From NCBI RefSeq assembly GCF_013415885.1, contig NZ_CP058910.1, positions 496,001-560,000 on the forward strand: 64,000 nucleotides of DNA, in the 5' to 3' direction. Of the stretch, positions 18,310 to 27,189 are shown piece after piece. The notes beneath the pieces are model-generated. The model saw only the letters and a list, made by a program, of their open reading frames with translations, had not been told where the DNA came from and ran no database searches. How positions within the stretch are numbered: position 1 is the stretch's first letter; every line of letters starts with the position of its first letter. The translations under genes were made by a program, and so were the position numbers. This stretch comes from Halosimplex rubrum. Lineage in GTDB: Archaea > Halobacteriota > Halobacteria > Halobacteriales > Haloarculaceae.

Positions 18310-18511
18310 ATGCCTTGTGTCGCCAGATCTCAGTAGTGAAATTAACTCTCGACGGCTCAGAACCCGTCAAACGGCTGCAAATTGGCGCCCCAGTATAAAT
18401 TGTTGATGTAATAGTAATTGGATTTCGAGGTGAAAGAAGCCGGCCAGACGAACTGGGGTCGCCCCCTCGCGTCGGCCACCGAAGGTCAGGTCCGCGGCCC
18501 CGCGGCCCCCG
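18310..18511. other. AT-rich intergenic region with orphan promoter-like element
   Basis: The region between HalOD1 and the ilvD stop contains an unusually AT-rich patch (18390-18425) with the TATA-like AGTATAAATTG on the plus strand. No convincing gene follows it on that strand before the ilvD 3' end. It could drive a non-coding or antisense transcript, or be the residue of a lost gene. Confidence 0.35.
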
Positions 18512-20263
18512 CTAGTCCCACTTGGCGCCGGGGTTCGTGACCGCGCCGTTTGCCGCAGACCCGAAGTCGCGGTGGTACTTGGCGAGGACGCCCGACTCGT
18601 AGGTCGGGTCGGGGTCGTGGTCCTCGAGGCGCTCCTCGAGTTCCTCGTCGGTCAGGTCGACGGAGAGTTCGAGGTCGTCGATGTCGATGGTGACAGTGTC
18701 GCCGTCCTCCAGCGCGGCGATGGGGCCGCCGACGTACGCCTCGGGGGCGACGTGGCCGATGGAGAACCCGCGGGTCGCGCCGGAGAAACGGCCGTCGGTG
18801 AACAGCGCCACGTCCTCGGCGTGGCCCTGACCGGCCACCGCGCTGGTGACGCCGAGCATCTCGCGCATGCCGGGGCCGCCGCGCGGTCCCTCGTTGCGGA
18901 TGCCGATCACGTCGCCGGACTCGACCTCCCCCTCCTGGACGTAGCGCATCGCCTCGCTCTCCTCGTCGAAGATGCGGACCGGTCCCTCGTGGTGGAGGTG
19001 GTCCTCGCCGGTGATCTTGATGACCGCGCCGTCGGGCGCGAGGTTCCCGGTCAGGATGCGGATGGCGCCCTGCTCGTTTTTCGGTTCGTCGACCGTGTAG
19101 AGGTAGTCGGCGTCGAGGTCCTCGATGGCGGGCGGGTCCACTCGTTCGAGCTCCTCGGCGATGGTGTTGCCCGTCACCGTCAGGGCGTCGCCGTGGAGCA
19201 GGTCGCTGTCGTGCAGCTCCTTCAGGACGACCGGGACGCCCCCGACCTCGTGGAGGTCGTTCATGAAGCGCTCGCCGCCGGGCTGCAGGTCGGCGATCTT
19301 CGGCGTGCGCCGGCTGATATCGTTGAAGTCCTGGATGTCGAGGTCGACGCCGGCCTCGGCGGCCATCGCGAGCAGGTGGAGGACGGCGTTCGTGGAGCCG
19401 CCCACGGCGACCTGCATGGCGATGGCGTTCTCGAAGGACTCCCGGGTGAGGAAGTCGGAGGGGCGGCGGCGCGCCTCGACGACCTCCGTCGCGAGTTCGC
19501 CGGCGCGGCGGGCCACCTCGTAGCGCTCCTCGTCTTCGGCGGGCGGCGAGGCCGACCCCAGCGGCGCGAAGCCGATCGTCTCCGAGACGGAGGCCATCGT
19601 GTTGGCGGTGAACATGCCGCCGCAGGAGCCCGCACCGGGACAGGCCTGGCGCTCCATCTCGTCGAGTTCGTCCTCGGTCATGTCGCCCTCGGCGACGGCG
19701 CCGACGCCCTCGAACATGTTCTGGATGGTGATCTCCCGGCCGTCGTGCTCGCCGGGCATGATCGACCCGCCGTAGAGGAACACGGAGGGGAGGTCCGTCC
19801 GGATCGCGGCCATCATCATCCCGGGCATGTTCTTGTCGCAGCCGCCGACGGTGACGAGGCCGTCCATGCGCTCGCCGAAGCTCACGAGCTCGACGGAGTC
19901 GGCGATGATCTCCCGGGAGATCAGCGAGGCCTTCATCCCCTCGGTGCCCATCGAGATGGCGTCGGAGATGGTGATCGTGCCGAACTCGATCGGCATGCCG
20001 CCGGCGTCGTCGATGCCCTCGTAGGCGGCGTCGGCCACGTCGTCGAGGTGGACGTTACACGGTGTGATGTCCGCCGCCGGGTTGGCGACGCCGACCATCG
20101 GCGACGAGAGGTCCTCGTCGTCGTAGCCCATCGCGCGGAACATCGCGCGGTGGGGCGCCTTCTCGACGCCCTCGGTCACTTCCGTGCTCGGGAAGTCCTC
20201 CGGTTTCCCGCCGTCGTCTCCGTCCGCACCGTCGTCACGCGGTTCCGGCTCCTGTTGGCTCAT
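18512..20263 (-). CDS. ilvD: dihydroxy-acid dehydratase
   Basis: IlvD dehydrates 2,3-dihydroxy-isovalerate and -methylvalerate in Val, Leu and Ile synthesis and carries an Fe-S cluster. The 583-residue protein shows the family Cys sites ([50 protein letters not shown]), the GGSTNAVLH motif, [20 protein letters not shown] and a C-terminal [12 protein letters not shown]. The acidic N-terminal extension of about 30 residues is typical of haloarchaeal orthologues. Related dehydratases act on sugar acids, but the motifs fit IlvD well. A minus-strand TATA-like GGTTTAGGG lies near 20288. Confidence 0.94.
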   Translation of the reverse strand: MSQQEPEPRDDGADGDDGGKPEDFPSTEVTEGVEKAPHRAMFRAMGYDDEDLSSPMVGVANPAADITPCNVHLDDVADAAYEGIDDAGGMPIEFGTITISDAISMGTEGMKASLISREIIADSVELVSFGERMDGLVTVGGCDKNMPGMMMAAIRTDLPSVFLYGGSIMPGEHDGREITIQNMFEGVGAVAEGDMTEDELDEMERQACPGAGSCGGMFTANTMASVSETIGFAPLGSASPPAEDEERYEVARRAGELATEVVEARRRPSDFLTRESFENAIAMQVAVGGSTNAVLHLLAMAAEAGVDLDIQDFNDISRRTPKIADLQPGGERFMNDLHEVGGVPVVLKELHDSDLLHGDALTVTGNTIAEELERVDPPAIEDLDADYLYTVDEPKNEQGAIRILTGNLAPDGAVIKITGEDHLHHEGPVRIFDEESEAMRYVQEGEVESGDVIGIRNEGPRGGPGMREMLGVTSAVAGQGHAEDVALFTDGRFSGATRGFSIGHVAPEAYVGGPIAALEDGDTVTIDIDDLELSVDLTDEELEERLEDHDPDPTYESGVLAKYHRDFGSAANGAVTNPGAKWD

Positions 20264-20489
20264 ATCCCTGAGTCGTCGCCAGCGCCCTAAACCGTTTTCT
20301 ACCGCGTGGTGACCCCTCGCACTCGGCGGCCGAACCGGTTCGGACCGGGTGGTAGCCGCGGGCGGAGGCGGGCGGCCGCACCGTCGTCCCCTCCGGATCC
20401 CCGTGCGGGTCGGTAGCGTGCTCGCCCGCGGGCGCCGTCATGCGCGCGTCTGACGGGTAGTTTTGTAGGACGGCCGACGAGGATCGGCT

Positions 20490-21101
20490 ATGCCCAGTCT
20501 CTCGGAGGCCTACGACCGCGGGGAGTGGACCGGGCGCGACCCGCGGCGCGTGTCGGCGGGCGGGGGTCTGTTCGCCGTCGGCGCGCTCGCCGTCGTGAGC
20601 GCCATCCTCGTGTTGACGACGGACTTGGCCGCCGTCTTCGACGCGACGAGCACGACCGACGCCCGACGCGTCGCCGGCGCCCTCGCCGGCCTGGGGATCC
20701 CGGCGATGTTCGTCGGCGTCGTCGCCGTCCTGCCCGCCAGCCGCCGCGAGCGACTCGGCGCGCTCGCCGGCGCCGCCGTCACCGTCGCCGGCGTCGTCAT
20801 GTACTGGCGCGTCTACCCCCAGCAGTGGGTCGAGGCCAGCGACTCGATGGCTTTCCCGACCGCCATGCTGTACTTCGTCGGCGGGAGCGTCGCGCTGTGG
20901 TTCGTCCTCTCGGCGGTCGCCTCGTTCAAGCTCCGCAACAACCCTCAGGGCACCGTCCGCCTGGAGGTCACCCGCCAGGGCGAGACCGAAGAGATCCACG
21001 TCACCCGAAGCGAGTACCAGCGCTACAAGCGGGCCGTCCAGGGCGACGCGGACAACAGCGAGGCCGTCGCCGAGGAACTGCGCGCGCTCCACCGGGACTG
21101 A
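20490..21101 (+). CDS. four-helix membrane protein (DUF7139-like)
   Basis: This 203-residue protein has a short cytoplasmic N-terminus, four predicted transmembrane helices (about residues 27-45, 61-80, 88-104 and 124-146) and a C-terminal soluble tail with regular strands (GTVRLEVTRQGETEEIHVTRSEYQRYKRAV) and an acidic end. The architecture is conserved in haloarchaea and the function is unknown; the DUF number is from memory. It is divergent from ilvD. Confidence 0.7.
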   Translation: MPSLSEAYDRGEWTGRDPRRVSAGGGLFAVGALAVVSAILVLTTDLAAVFDATSTTDARRVAGALAGLGIPAMFVGVVAVLPASRRERLGALAGAAVTVAGVVMYWRVYPQQWVEASDSMAFPTAMLYFVGGSVALWFVLSAVASFKLRNNPQGTVRLEVTRQGETEEIHVTRSEYQRYKRAVQGDADNSEAVAEELRALHRD

Positions 21102-21226
21102 CGCCCGCCGATTCGACCGACCGCCGGTTCTGCCGCCCTCGCCACCGCCGACAGCGACGCGAGCGGCGCCGCCACCGGACTAGATTATCAACTTTTATGA
21201 TAGACACGATGTAACACGACCGTGTG

Positions 21227-21379
21227 ATGAGTCTCAGGGATCGACCGTCGAGAGGGTCGAGTACGGAACGGACCGCGAGGACGACGCTGTCGCGCGCGCT
21301 GGCGCGGGTACAGGACCACTTGCGAACGTGGCCGGAGCGATTCGTGGAGATGCGGACGGCGGCCGTCCGCGAGCGGTAG
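21227..21379 (+). CDS. possible 50-residue basic protein
   Basis: A TATA-like element within TATCA-ACTTTTA-TGATA (21186-21202) lies about 30 nt before an ATG that opens a 50-codon frame ending in TAG. The product is Arg-rich with a likely amphipathic helix (TLSRALARVQDHLRTWPERFVEMRTA). The basic composition is unusual for this acidic proteome, and third-position GC is somewhat lower than in neighbours. It may be a DNA- or RNA-binding micro-protein or a spurious frame. The rest of 21102-21474 contains nothing recognisable. Confidence 0.35.
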   Translation: MSLRDRPSRGSSTERTARTTLSRALARVQDHLRTWPERFVEMRTAAVRER

Positions 21380-21474
21380 CCGACCGATTGTCCCCCGAGT
21401 TCGAGCGCCGCACAGCCGCGGCGTCGGGTCGCTGACCGTCGGCTTTATTCGACGGTAGAAACAACGAGCGCTCG

Positions 21475-22686
21475 ATGCGAATCGAGCCCATCCACGCCCG
21501 GTACCCCTGGCGGGAGGAGTCGCGACAGGCCGTCGGCGAGGCCGGCGTCGACCTGTCGGCCGTGGTCGCCGAGGACGACGCCGTCGTCTCCCGCGGGGTC
21601 GAGCGCGTGGTCTGGGCGCTGGAAGACGGCACCGTCGGCGACCCCCACGACGTCGACCGGATCGAACTGCTCTCCTACCCGGTCGCGCGCGTGCTCGTCT
21701 CGCTCGTCGACGAGCACGTGCTGACGCGCAAGTACGCCCAGGCCGAAGCTACCGCCGCCCGCGAGCGGTTCACCGCCGACTTCGCAGACACCACGGAGTT
21801 CAAATCCGCGAGCACCCCCCGGCTCACGCTCCCGGAACTGCTCTCGGAGTTCGATCTGTCCGGTCCCGTCCGGGCGGTCGACGGGGCGGTCGGCGACGGC
21901 TCGGCCGTCGTCAGCGACGGCCAGTCCAGGGAGTTCCGCGTCGAGGTGGGGACCTACCTCGACCTCGCCTCGGACCGGCGCGGCGACGAGTGGCGGCTGG
22001 TCAACCGGGCACTGTCCGACGGCGAGGTGCTGATCGACGGCGAGGAGCTGGTCGCGCTGTTGCGCCAGGCCGTCCGCCACCGCGTCGACGACGGACTGCC
22101 CCTCTCGGTCCCCGACGCCATCGCCGACGAACTCGCCGCGGAGGCGGAGGAACTGCGCGAGCGACTCTCCGAGCTGGACCTCACCCGCGACATCGACACC
22201 GTCGTCCCCGAACTGTTCCCGCCCTGCATGAAACACCTCCTCGACCGGGTCCAGCAGGGCGAACACCTCGAACACCACTCGCGGTTCGCCATCGCCTCGT
22301 TCCTGACCAGCATCGGGATGACGACCGACGAGATCGTCGATATCTTCCAGGTCAACCCGGGCTTCGGGGAGGAGGCGACCCGCTATCAGGTCGACCACAT
22401 CCGCGGGGCGACCAGCCCCACCGACTACTCGCCGCCCGCCTGTGCGACGATGCAGTCCTACGGCGACTGTATCGGCAAGGACGATATCTGTACCGAGGAG
22501 ATCAACGAGTCCCATCCGCTGAACTACTACGAACACCGCCTCGACGAAGAGGACGAGGACGACCTGACCGACTGGCGCGAGGGGTGCGAAGACGGCGACG
22601 CGGAGGGCGCCGAGGCCGAGGACGCCGAAGCCGAGAACGAAGACGCCGAGACCGAGGACGCCGAAGCCGGAGACGCGGAAGCCTGA
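21475..22686 (+). CDS. priL: DNA primase large subunit
   Basis: PriL pairs with PriS to make RNA primers in replication. The 403-residue protein has the helical N-terminal domain (LLSYPVARVLVSLVDEHVLTRKYA) and the C-terminal 4Fe-4S domain with four conserved cysteines: C251 (FPPCMKHLL), C323, C332 and C339 (CATMQSYGDCIGKDDIC). After the Fe-S domain, a roughly 25-residue acidic tail is a degenerate EDAEAE-type repeat (about residues 375-403). PriS is not in the window. ATG at 21475 gives the normal MRIEPIHARYPW start. Confidence 0.95.
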   Translation: MRIEPIHARYPWREESRQAVGEAGVDLSAVVAEDDAVVSRGVERVVWALEDGTVGDPHDVDRIELLSYPVARVLVSLVDEHVLTRKYAQAEATAARERFTADFADTTEFKSASTPRLTLPELLSEFDLSGPVRAVDGAVGDGSAVVSDGQSREFRVEVGTYLDLASDRRGDEWRLVNRALSDGEVLIDGEELVALLRQAVRHRVDDGLPLSVPDAIADELAAEAEELRERLSELDLTRDIDTVVPELFPPCMKHLLDRVQQGEHLEHHSRFAIASFLTSIGMTTDEIVDIFQVNPGFGEEATRYQVDHIRGATSPTDYSPPACATMQSYGDCIGKDDICTEEINESHPLNYYEHRLDEEDEDDLTDWREGCEDGDAEGAEAEDAEAENEDAETEDAEAGDAEA

Positions 22687-22727
22687 GCGGCCGGGGAGCG
22701 GGGTCGGACCGGCCAGCGGGAACTGCG

Positions 22728-22976
22728 CTACTCCTCGTCGAAGTTCGCGCGGTACAGGATCAGTCCGGCGAGCGCCATGATGAGGACGAACAGGCCGACG
22801 ACGCCGACCATGACGAGCCCGCCGTCGGGCTGGAGCACGGGCGCGGCCGAGCCGTTGCCGGTCGCGTTGCCAGGGGCGGCGTAGTTAGCGCTGACGACGT
22901 AGGCCGCACCGACGAACAAGACGACCGAGGCCGCCGAGATCCCGAGTTCGACGGCGAACTTCCGGTCGATTTCCAT
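22728..22976 (-). CDS. two-helix membrane protein (DUF7472-like)
   Basis: This 82-residue protein starts MEIDRKFAVELGISAASVVLFVGAAYV, has a Gly/Asn-rich extracellular loop (NYAAPGNATGNGSAAP) containing N-glycosylation sequons (NAT, NGS), and a second helix (GLVMVGVVGLFVLIMALAGLILY). Both termini are likely cytoplasmic. Function is unknown and the DUF label is tentative. ATG at 22976 was chosen because the region upstream is basic and lacks features of this family. Confidence 0.7.
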   Translation of the reverse strand: MEIDRKFAVELGISAASVVLFVGAAYVVSANYAAPGNATGNGSAAPVLQPDGGLVMVGVVGLFVLIMALAGLILYRANFDEE

Positions 22977-23168
22977 GGCCGTGGCTTTCCCCGGCCCGGG
23001 CAAAAGCGCTTCGAAGCGCGCGCTCACCGGTCGCCGACCGGAGGCGGACGCGGCCGAGTCGCTCGTCGATAGTCTTTCGCGCGCGCACACCCGCGACGGA
23101 CTTAGGTACGCTCGTCACCTACGTTTCCAGTGGACGCAGTCGCGAGAATCACCAGCGTCCGAACGCCT

Positions 23169-23831
23169 ATGTCCGAAACACGTCCCCCTACCCAGGTCCG
23201 GAGAACTGCACTCGCACCGGACGTTCGACGGCTCGACGAGCGGGCCGCGCGCGCCTGGACCGAGCGCATGGCCGTCCGCCCGCTGGGCGGCGGCCGCTAC
23301 GCCGTCGACAGCGCGAGCGGCGCGACCTACGTCGTCGACCTGCCCGCGGGTACATGTACCTGCCCAGACCACCAGATCCGCGGCGAGCGGTGCAAGCACC
23401 TCCGCCGCGTCGGTATCGAGATCACTACTCGCCGCGTGCCCGCCCCCGGCAAGCGCGCGGCCGTCTGCGACGCCTGCGGGATCGACACCTTCGTCCCCGA
23501 AGACGAGGGCCCGCCCGACCTCTGTCCCGCCTGCCGGCTCGAACCCGGCGACGTGGTCAGCGACCGCGAGACCGACGACCGCCTCGTCGTCGCCCGCGTC
23601 ACGCCCGAGCGCGCCTACGACGCCGTCATCGAGGGCGTCGGCGAGACCGTCGCCGACTACGCCACCAACGAGGGCTACCCCGCCGACGATCCCGTGGTCG
23701 AAGCGGTGTATCTGGGCGACCTCGCCCGCCGGGAGTCGCCGCGCCGGTACTCGTTCCCCCTGTCGCGGCTCGAACGGGTCGACGACGCCGCGGTCGTCGA
23801 CCGGAAGCTGCGCGAGCGCGTGACGGCCTGA
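23169..23831 (+). CDS. SWIM zinc-finger protein with zinc ribbon
   Basis: This 220-residue protein has a SWIM finger (CTCPDHQIRGERCKH, pattern C-x-C-xn-C-x-H, about residues 59-73) followed by a four-Cys ribbon (CDACGIDTF ... LCPAC, about residues 100-125). The C-terminal alpha/beta segment (VVSDRETDDRLVVARVTPERAYDAVIEGVGETVADYA) is without recognised motifs. SWIM domains bind DNA or proteins. It is convergent with hjc, a resolvase, which weakly suggests a DNA-repair context. ATG at 23169 precedes the first conserved segment. Confidence 0.85.
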   Translation: MSETRPPTQVRRTALAPDVRRLDERAARAWTERMAVRPLGGGRYAVDSASGATYVVDLPAGTCTCPDHQIRGERCKHLRRVGIEITTRRVPAPGKRAAVCDACGIDTFVPEDEGPPDLCPACRLEPGDVVSDRETDDRLVVARVTPERAYDAVIEGVGETVADYATNEGYPADDPVVEAVYLGDLARRESPRRYSFPLSRLERVDDAAVVDRKLRERVTA

Positions 23832-23873
23832 CGGCGACGACACCCCTGCGGGAACACGTCGATTTCGTCGTTC

Positions 23874-24395
23874 CTACAGCATCTCGGCGGCCTCTTCCTT
23901 CGAGAGGTCGCCGCGTTCGAACGCCGAGAGCACGTCCAGCGTGCCCTGGTCGGGGCCGTCGTCGGCCACCTCCTCGAGGGTGACCTTCTCGGAGTGGCCG
24001 ACGAGTTCGTCGAAGTCGGTGCCGTGGGCCAGCGCGGTCTCCTTCTTGACGCGGTAGTTGCCGCCGTCGGTGACGTGGACGGCCTCGTCGCCGGGGTGGA
24101 AGAAGTACCAGTCCTCGCGGTCGAAGCGGACGCCGATGCGGGGTTTGGCGCCGAAGTTCCGCGAGAAGAAGAGCAACGCCTCGACCTCCTCGCCGTCGAG
24201 GTAGATGGGGTCGCCGGCGGAGGATTTGGCCTCGACGGCGTAGAAGTCCGTCCCGTCGCCGGCCAGCACGTCGGGGAGTTCCCGCTCGGTGGCGCTCCCG
24301 CTGGCGGGCGCGCGCATCACCGCGAAGCCCGCCGCGTCGAGTTCGTTGACGAGTTCGCGCTCGCGGCGGTCGCCCTTCGCGTTCGAGTTCGCCAT
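23874..24395 (-). CDS. hjc: Holliday junction resolvase Hjc
   Basis: Hjc cuts four-way DNA junctions in recombinational repair. The 173-residue protein has the archaeal Hjc core: [28 protein letters not shown] (catalytic Glu), the ELPDVLAG Asp and the E-x-K site in [15 protein letters not shown]. The C-terminal 50 residues extend beyond the minimal enzyme with an acidic helix ([22 protein letters not shown]). It acts as a homodimer on chromosomal DNA. It is convergent with the SWIM protein gene. Confidence 0.94.
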   Translation of the reverse strand: MANSNAKGDRRERELVNELDAAGFAVMRAPASGSATERELPDVLAGDGTDFYAVEAKSSAGDPIYLDGEEVEALLFFSRNFGAKPRIGVRFDREDWYFFHPGDEAVHVTDGGNYRVKKETALAHGTDFDELVGHSEKVTLEEVADDGPDQGTLDVLSAFERGDLSKEEAAEML

Positions 24396-24493
24396 CTGCC
24401 CGAAAATCGCCGCTCGCCGGCTAAAGGCTGTCGGCACCGGAGCGGAAGTGCTCACCCGACCGCGCGGGACCGACTCGCCGCCTGCGACCGCGG

Positions 24494-26347
24494 TCACTCC
24501 TCGTCGAGACCGGAGACGACGAACTTCGCGCCGGCCTCGTACCCCTCGTCGACGGCGATCCGCCAGCCGTGGGCCTCGACGATCGTCTCGACGATGGCCA
24601 GCCCGAGCCCGGTGCCGTCTTCGGCCGTCGTGTGGCCGTACTCGAAGACGGCGTCGGCGTCCTCGGGCGGGATGCCGGGGCCGCCGTCGGCGACGTAGAA
24701 GCCCGTCTCCGCGAGCCCCACCTCGACCGAGAGCGCCGAGTCGCCGGCCCGCGACGCCGGGTCCGCGGAGCCGTGCTCCACGGAATTGCGGAAGAGGTTC
24801 TCGAAGACCTGCCGGAGGCGGTCGGGGTCGGCCGCGACGGTCCGGGACCCGACGACCGACAGCGACGCTCCCCCGTCGTCGACCGTCGCCCACGCGTCGC
24901 GCGCGACGGTTTCGAGGTCGACCGGCTGGGTCTCGTCGATGGCCTCGCCCTGCCGGGAGAGTGCGAGCACGTCCTCGATGAGCGACTCCATGCGGACGTG
25001 CGCGTCGTCGATCGTCTCGACGTGGGAGGCCAGCGACTCGGTCGCCTCCGCGCCGAGATCGTCGAGTTTCCGCTCTAGCAGTTCGAGGTGCCCGCTGGCG
25101 ACGTTCAGGGGGTTGCGCAGGTCGTGGCTCACCGTGCCGGCGAACTGGTCGAGCCGTTCGTTCTGGCGCGCGAGGTCTCGCCGGGACCGCTCGGCGCGCT
25201 CGCGGGCGGTCTCGGCCTCGCGTATCTGTGTCCCGAGCGCTCGGCGCATGCCGTCGAACGCGGCGAACAGCCGCCCGATCTCGTCCTCGCGAGCCGTCGA
25301 CAGGTCCACGTCGAGGTCGCCGGCCTCCATCGCCTCCGCGCGGCGCCGGAGACGCCGGAGCGACCGCACCGTGCCCGAGCCGAGGACGACCCCGACGGCG
25401 GTGAGCGCGAGCACCGACGAGACGACGAGGACGATCACGTTCCGGCCGACGGTCCGGCTGGCCTCGTAGAGGTCGGCCTTCGCGGCCACCGTCATCACGA
25501 CCCAGTCGACGCCGTCGACGGGCGCGAACGCCGTCACGTTCGCGGGGTCCTCGTACACCCCCTCGACGCCGTCGACGGCCCGAGAGAACGCCGTGGACTC
25601 CGTCGAGTGCGGTCGGCCAGTGTCGTTCGGAGCGAAGACGTTGTCGCCCGCCGGGGTCAGGACCTCGGTGGCGACGACCGACCGCGTCCCGTCGATCCGC
25701 TCGTGTTCCTGCGGGATTTCGGCGGTCACGACGAGCGCACCGTCGTAGACGGGCACGACGAACGCGAGCAGGCGCCGTCCGTCGCGCTCGTAGGCGGTGT
25801 CGGCGACCGAGACGCCCCACTCCTCGGCGGTCGTCGCCGCCTGGATCGGCGCCCCCCAGGACTCGCTCATCGATTGCACCGATCGCCCCTCGTAGTCCCG
25901 GGTGGTGCTCACGACGACCGCGTCTTCGTCGGTCTCGACGTAGTGGAACCCGGTCACGTACGGGCTGGCCCGCTGGAGCGACCGCGTCAGGTGCCCCCGT
26001 ATCTGAGAGCGGTCCCGGCCGCGGAAGACGTTGGAGGTGGCGCCGCCCCGGGCGTCCGCGGACACGCCGGCGGCCCAGTCGCCGACCGAGTCGGCCTGCA
26101 ACTCCGCGGTCGACTGGAGCGTCCGCTCGGCGTCCGCGCGGGTGAGGTCCTGTATCTGGACGTAACTCAGGGCGCCGACGCCGGTGATGAGCAGGGTTAT
26201 CAGGAGAAAGGCGACGGCGAACTGCAGCGCGTAGTTGCGCCGGACGACCCCCGGGACGAGGGCTCGCCCCGCCCGGGCCAGCGGGCCGGAACGCGACCGC
26301 TCGTCGCCCGCCCCCGACGCCTCCTCGGCCGAACGGTCGTCCGTCAC
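24494..26347 (-). CDS. membrane-bound sensor histidine kinase
   Basis: This is a 617-residue kinase. Transmembrane helix 1 (about residues 40-62) is followed by an extracellular Cache-type sensor ([22 protein letters not shown] ... [16 protein letters not shown]), helix 2 (about 310-332) and a HAMP linker ([31 protein letters not shown]). The HisKA H-box is [12 protein letters not shown], and the HATPase has [17 protein letters not shown] and [11 protein letters not shown] at 26347 was chosen because an upstream ATG at 26434 would lie inside the operator of the divergent TetR gene. No response regulator is adjacent. Confidence 0.9.
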   Translation of the reverse strand: MTDDRSAEEASGAGDERSRSGPLARAGRALVPGVVRRNYALQFAVAFLLITLLITGVGALSYVQIQDLTRADAERTLQSTAELQADSVGDWAAGVSADARGGATSNVFRGRDRSQIRGHLTRSLQRASPYVTGFHYVETDEDAVVVSTTRDYEGRSVQSMSESWGAPIQAATTAEEWGVSVADTAYERDGRRLLAFVVPVYDGALVVTAEIPQEHERIDGTRSVVATEVLTPAGDNVFAPNDTGRPHSTESTAFSRAVDGVEGVYEDPANVTAFAPVDGVDWVVMTVAAKADLYEASRTVGRNVIVLVVSSVLALTAVGVVLGSGTVRSLRRLRRRAEAMEAGDLDVDLSTAREDEIGRLFAAFDGMRRALGTQIREAETARERAERSRRDLARQNERLDQFAGTVSHDLRNPLNVASGHLELLERKLDDLGAEATESLASHVETIDDAHVRMESLIEDVLALSRQGEAIDETQPVDLETVARDAWATVDDGGASLSVVGSRTVAADPDRLRQVFENLFRNSVEHGSADPASRAGDSALSVEVGLAETGFYVADGGPGIPPEDADAVFEYGHTTAEDGTGLGLAIVETIVEAHGWRIAVDEGYEAGAKFVVSGLDEE

Positions 26348-26410
26348 AGTTCCCTGTAGCTCTCGGGTCAGCCCTCTTGACTGTTGTCCAACCGCGACCG
26401 ACGAGCGACG

Positions 26411-26440
26411 GGTATTTATATATCGACTGGCCATTCAGTC
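26411..26440 (+). promoter_or_regulatory. TATA box and inverted repeat before tetR-MATE operon
   Basis: GGTATTTATATAT (26411-26423) is a strong TATA box. Directly after it lie GACTG (26425-26429) and CAGTC (26436-26440), 5-bp inverted repeats separated by 6 nt, where transcription should start just before the ATG at 26445. The position suits a TetR-type operator and autorepression. Confidence 0.55.
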
Positions 26441-26444
26441 AGAT

Positions 26445-27185
26445 ATGTCCGGCGACGAGTCGACGCGCGCGGCGATCATGGACGCCACCTTCCGCGCGCT
26501 CGCGAAACACGGCTACGCCGACTTGACGGTCCAGGCCATCGCCGACGAGTTCGAGAAGAGCAAGTCGCTCATCCACTACCACTACGACTCGAAGGCCGAC
26601 CTGTTGGTCGCGTTCCTCTCGCACCTGCTCGACGAGTTCATCGGCGAAGTCGAGGACGGCGGTCCGGACGACCCCCGCGAGCGACTCGTCCGGATGGCCG
26701 AGATCGTCGTGGTCGGCCTGGGCGACCGCGAGGACGCCCGCGACTTCCACACCGCCCTGCTCGGGATGCGCGCTCAGGCCCCCTTCGAGCCGGACCTGCA
26801 GGAGCAACTCGTCGAGAACGACCGGCTCATCCGCGGCGTCGTCGCCGACATCGTCCGCGAGGGGATCGAGACCGGCCAGTTCCGCGACGTCGACCCCGAG
26901 CGCTACGCCGCGCTGTTCCGCTCGACCATCGAGGGCGCCCAATCGCACGACGTGATCCTCGGCGACGCGGCCCCGACCGACGAGGCCTTCGCCGGGATCG
27001 AACAGTACCTGATCGACGACCTGCTGATGGCGAGCGAGGGCGAGCGAAGCGAGCCCTCGAACGCGAGCGGGGAGAGCGAGGCGCAAAGCGCCTCGAAAGC
27101 GAGCGGCGGAGCCGCGAGCGAGGAACGACCCGCGAGCAGCCGACCGTCGGACGCGACCGACGGCGCCGAGGACGGGGAGGCGTGA
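26445..27185 (+). CDS. TetR/AcrR family regulator
   Basis: This 246-residue repressor has an N-terminal TetR helix-turn-helix (RAAIMDATFRALAKHGYADLTVQAIADEFEKSKSLIHYHYDSKADLL) and a ligand-binding helical domain to about residue 195. The last 50 residues (from SEGERSEPSNASGESEAQ onward) are low-complexity and encoded by DNA made of short hairpins, so they look like an added tail rather than family sequence. Start is 5 nt after an inverted repeat that is probably its own operator. It sits 4 nt before a MATE transporter that it presumably controls. Confidence 0.9.
   Translation: MSGDESTRAAIMDATFRALAKHGYADLTVQAIADEFEKSKSLIHYHYDSKADLLVAFLSHLLDEFIGEVEDGGPDDPRERLVRMAEIVVVGLGDREDARDFHTALLGMRAQAPFEPDLQEQLVENDRLIRGVVADIVREGIETGQFRDVDPERYAALFRSTIEGAQSHDVILGDAAPTDEAFAGIEQYLIDDLLMASEGERSEPSNASGESEAQSASKASGGAASEERPASSRPSDATDGAEDGEA
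27035..27115 (+). repeat. hairpin cluster forming the 3' tail of the tetR gene
   Basis: Three stems lie in frame in the tetR coding tail: CGAGGGC/GCCCTCG (27035-27059) with the 11-nt loop GAGCGAAGCGA; CGAGGCGC/GCGCCTCG (27077-27095) with loop aaa; and GCGGC/GCCGC (27103-27115) with loop gga. The 11-nt loop is identical to one at 35830-35840 in a spacer. Confidence 0.7.
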
Positions 27186-27189
27186 CCGC

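Noticed and set aside
26348-26434. Longer N-terminus of the histidine kinase from ATG 26434
   Set aside because: It would begin inside the inverted repeat of the tetR promoter, and the extra residues are basic and unlike a membrane-kinase N-terminus.
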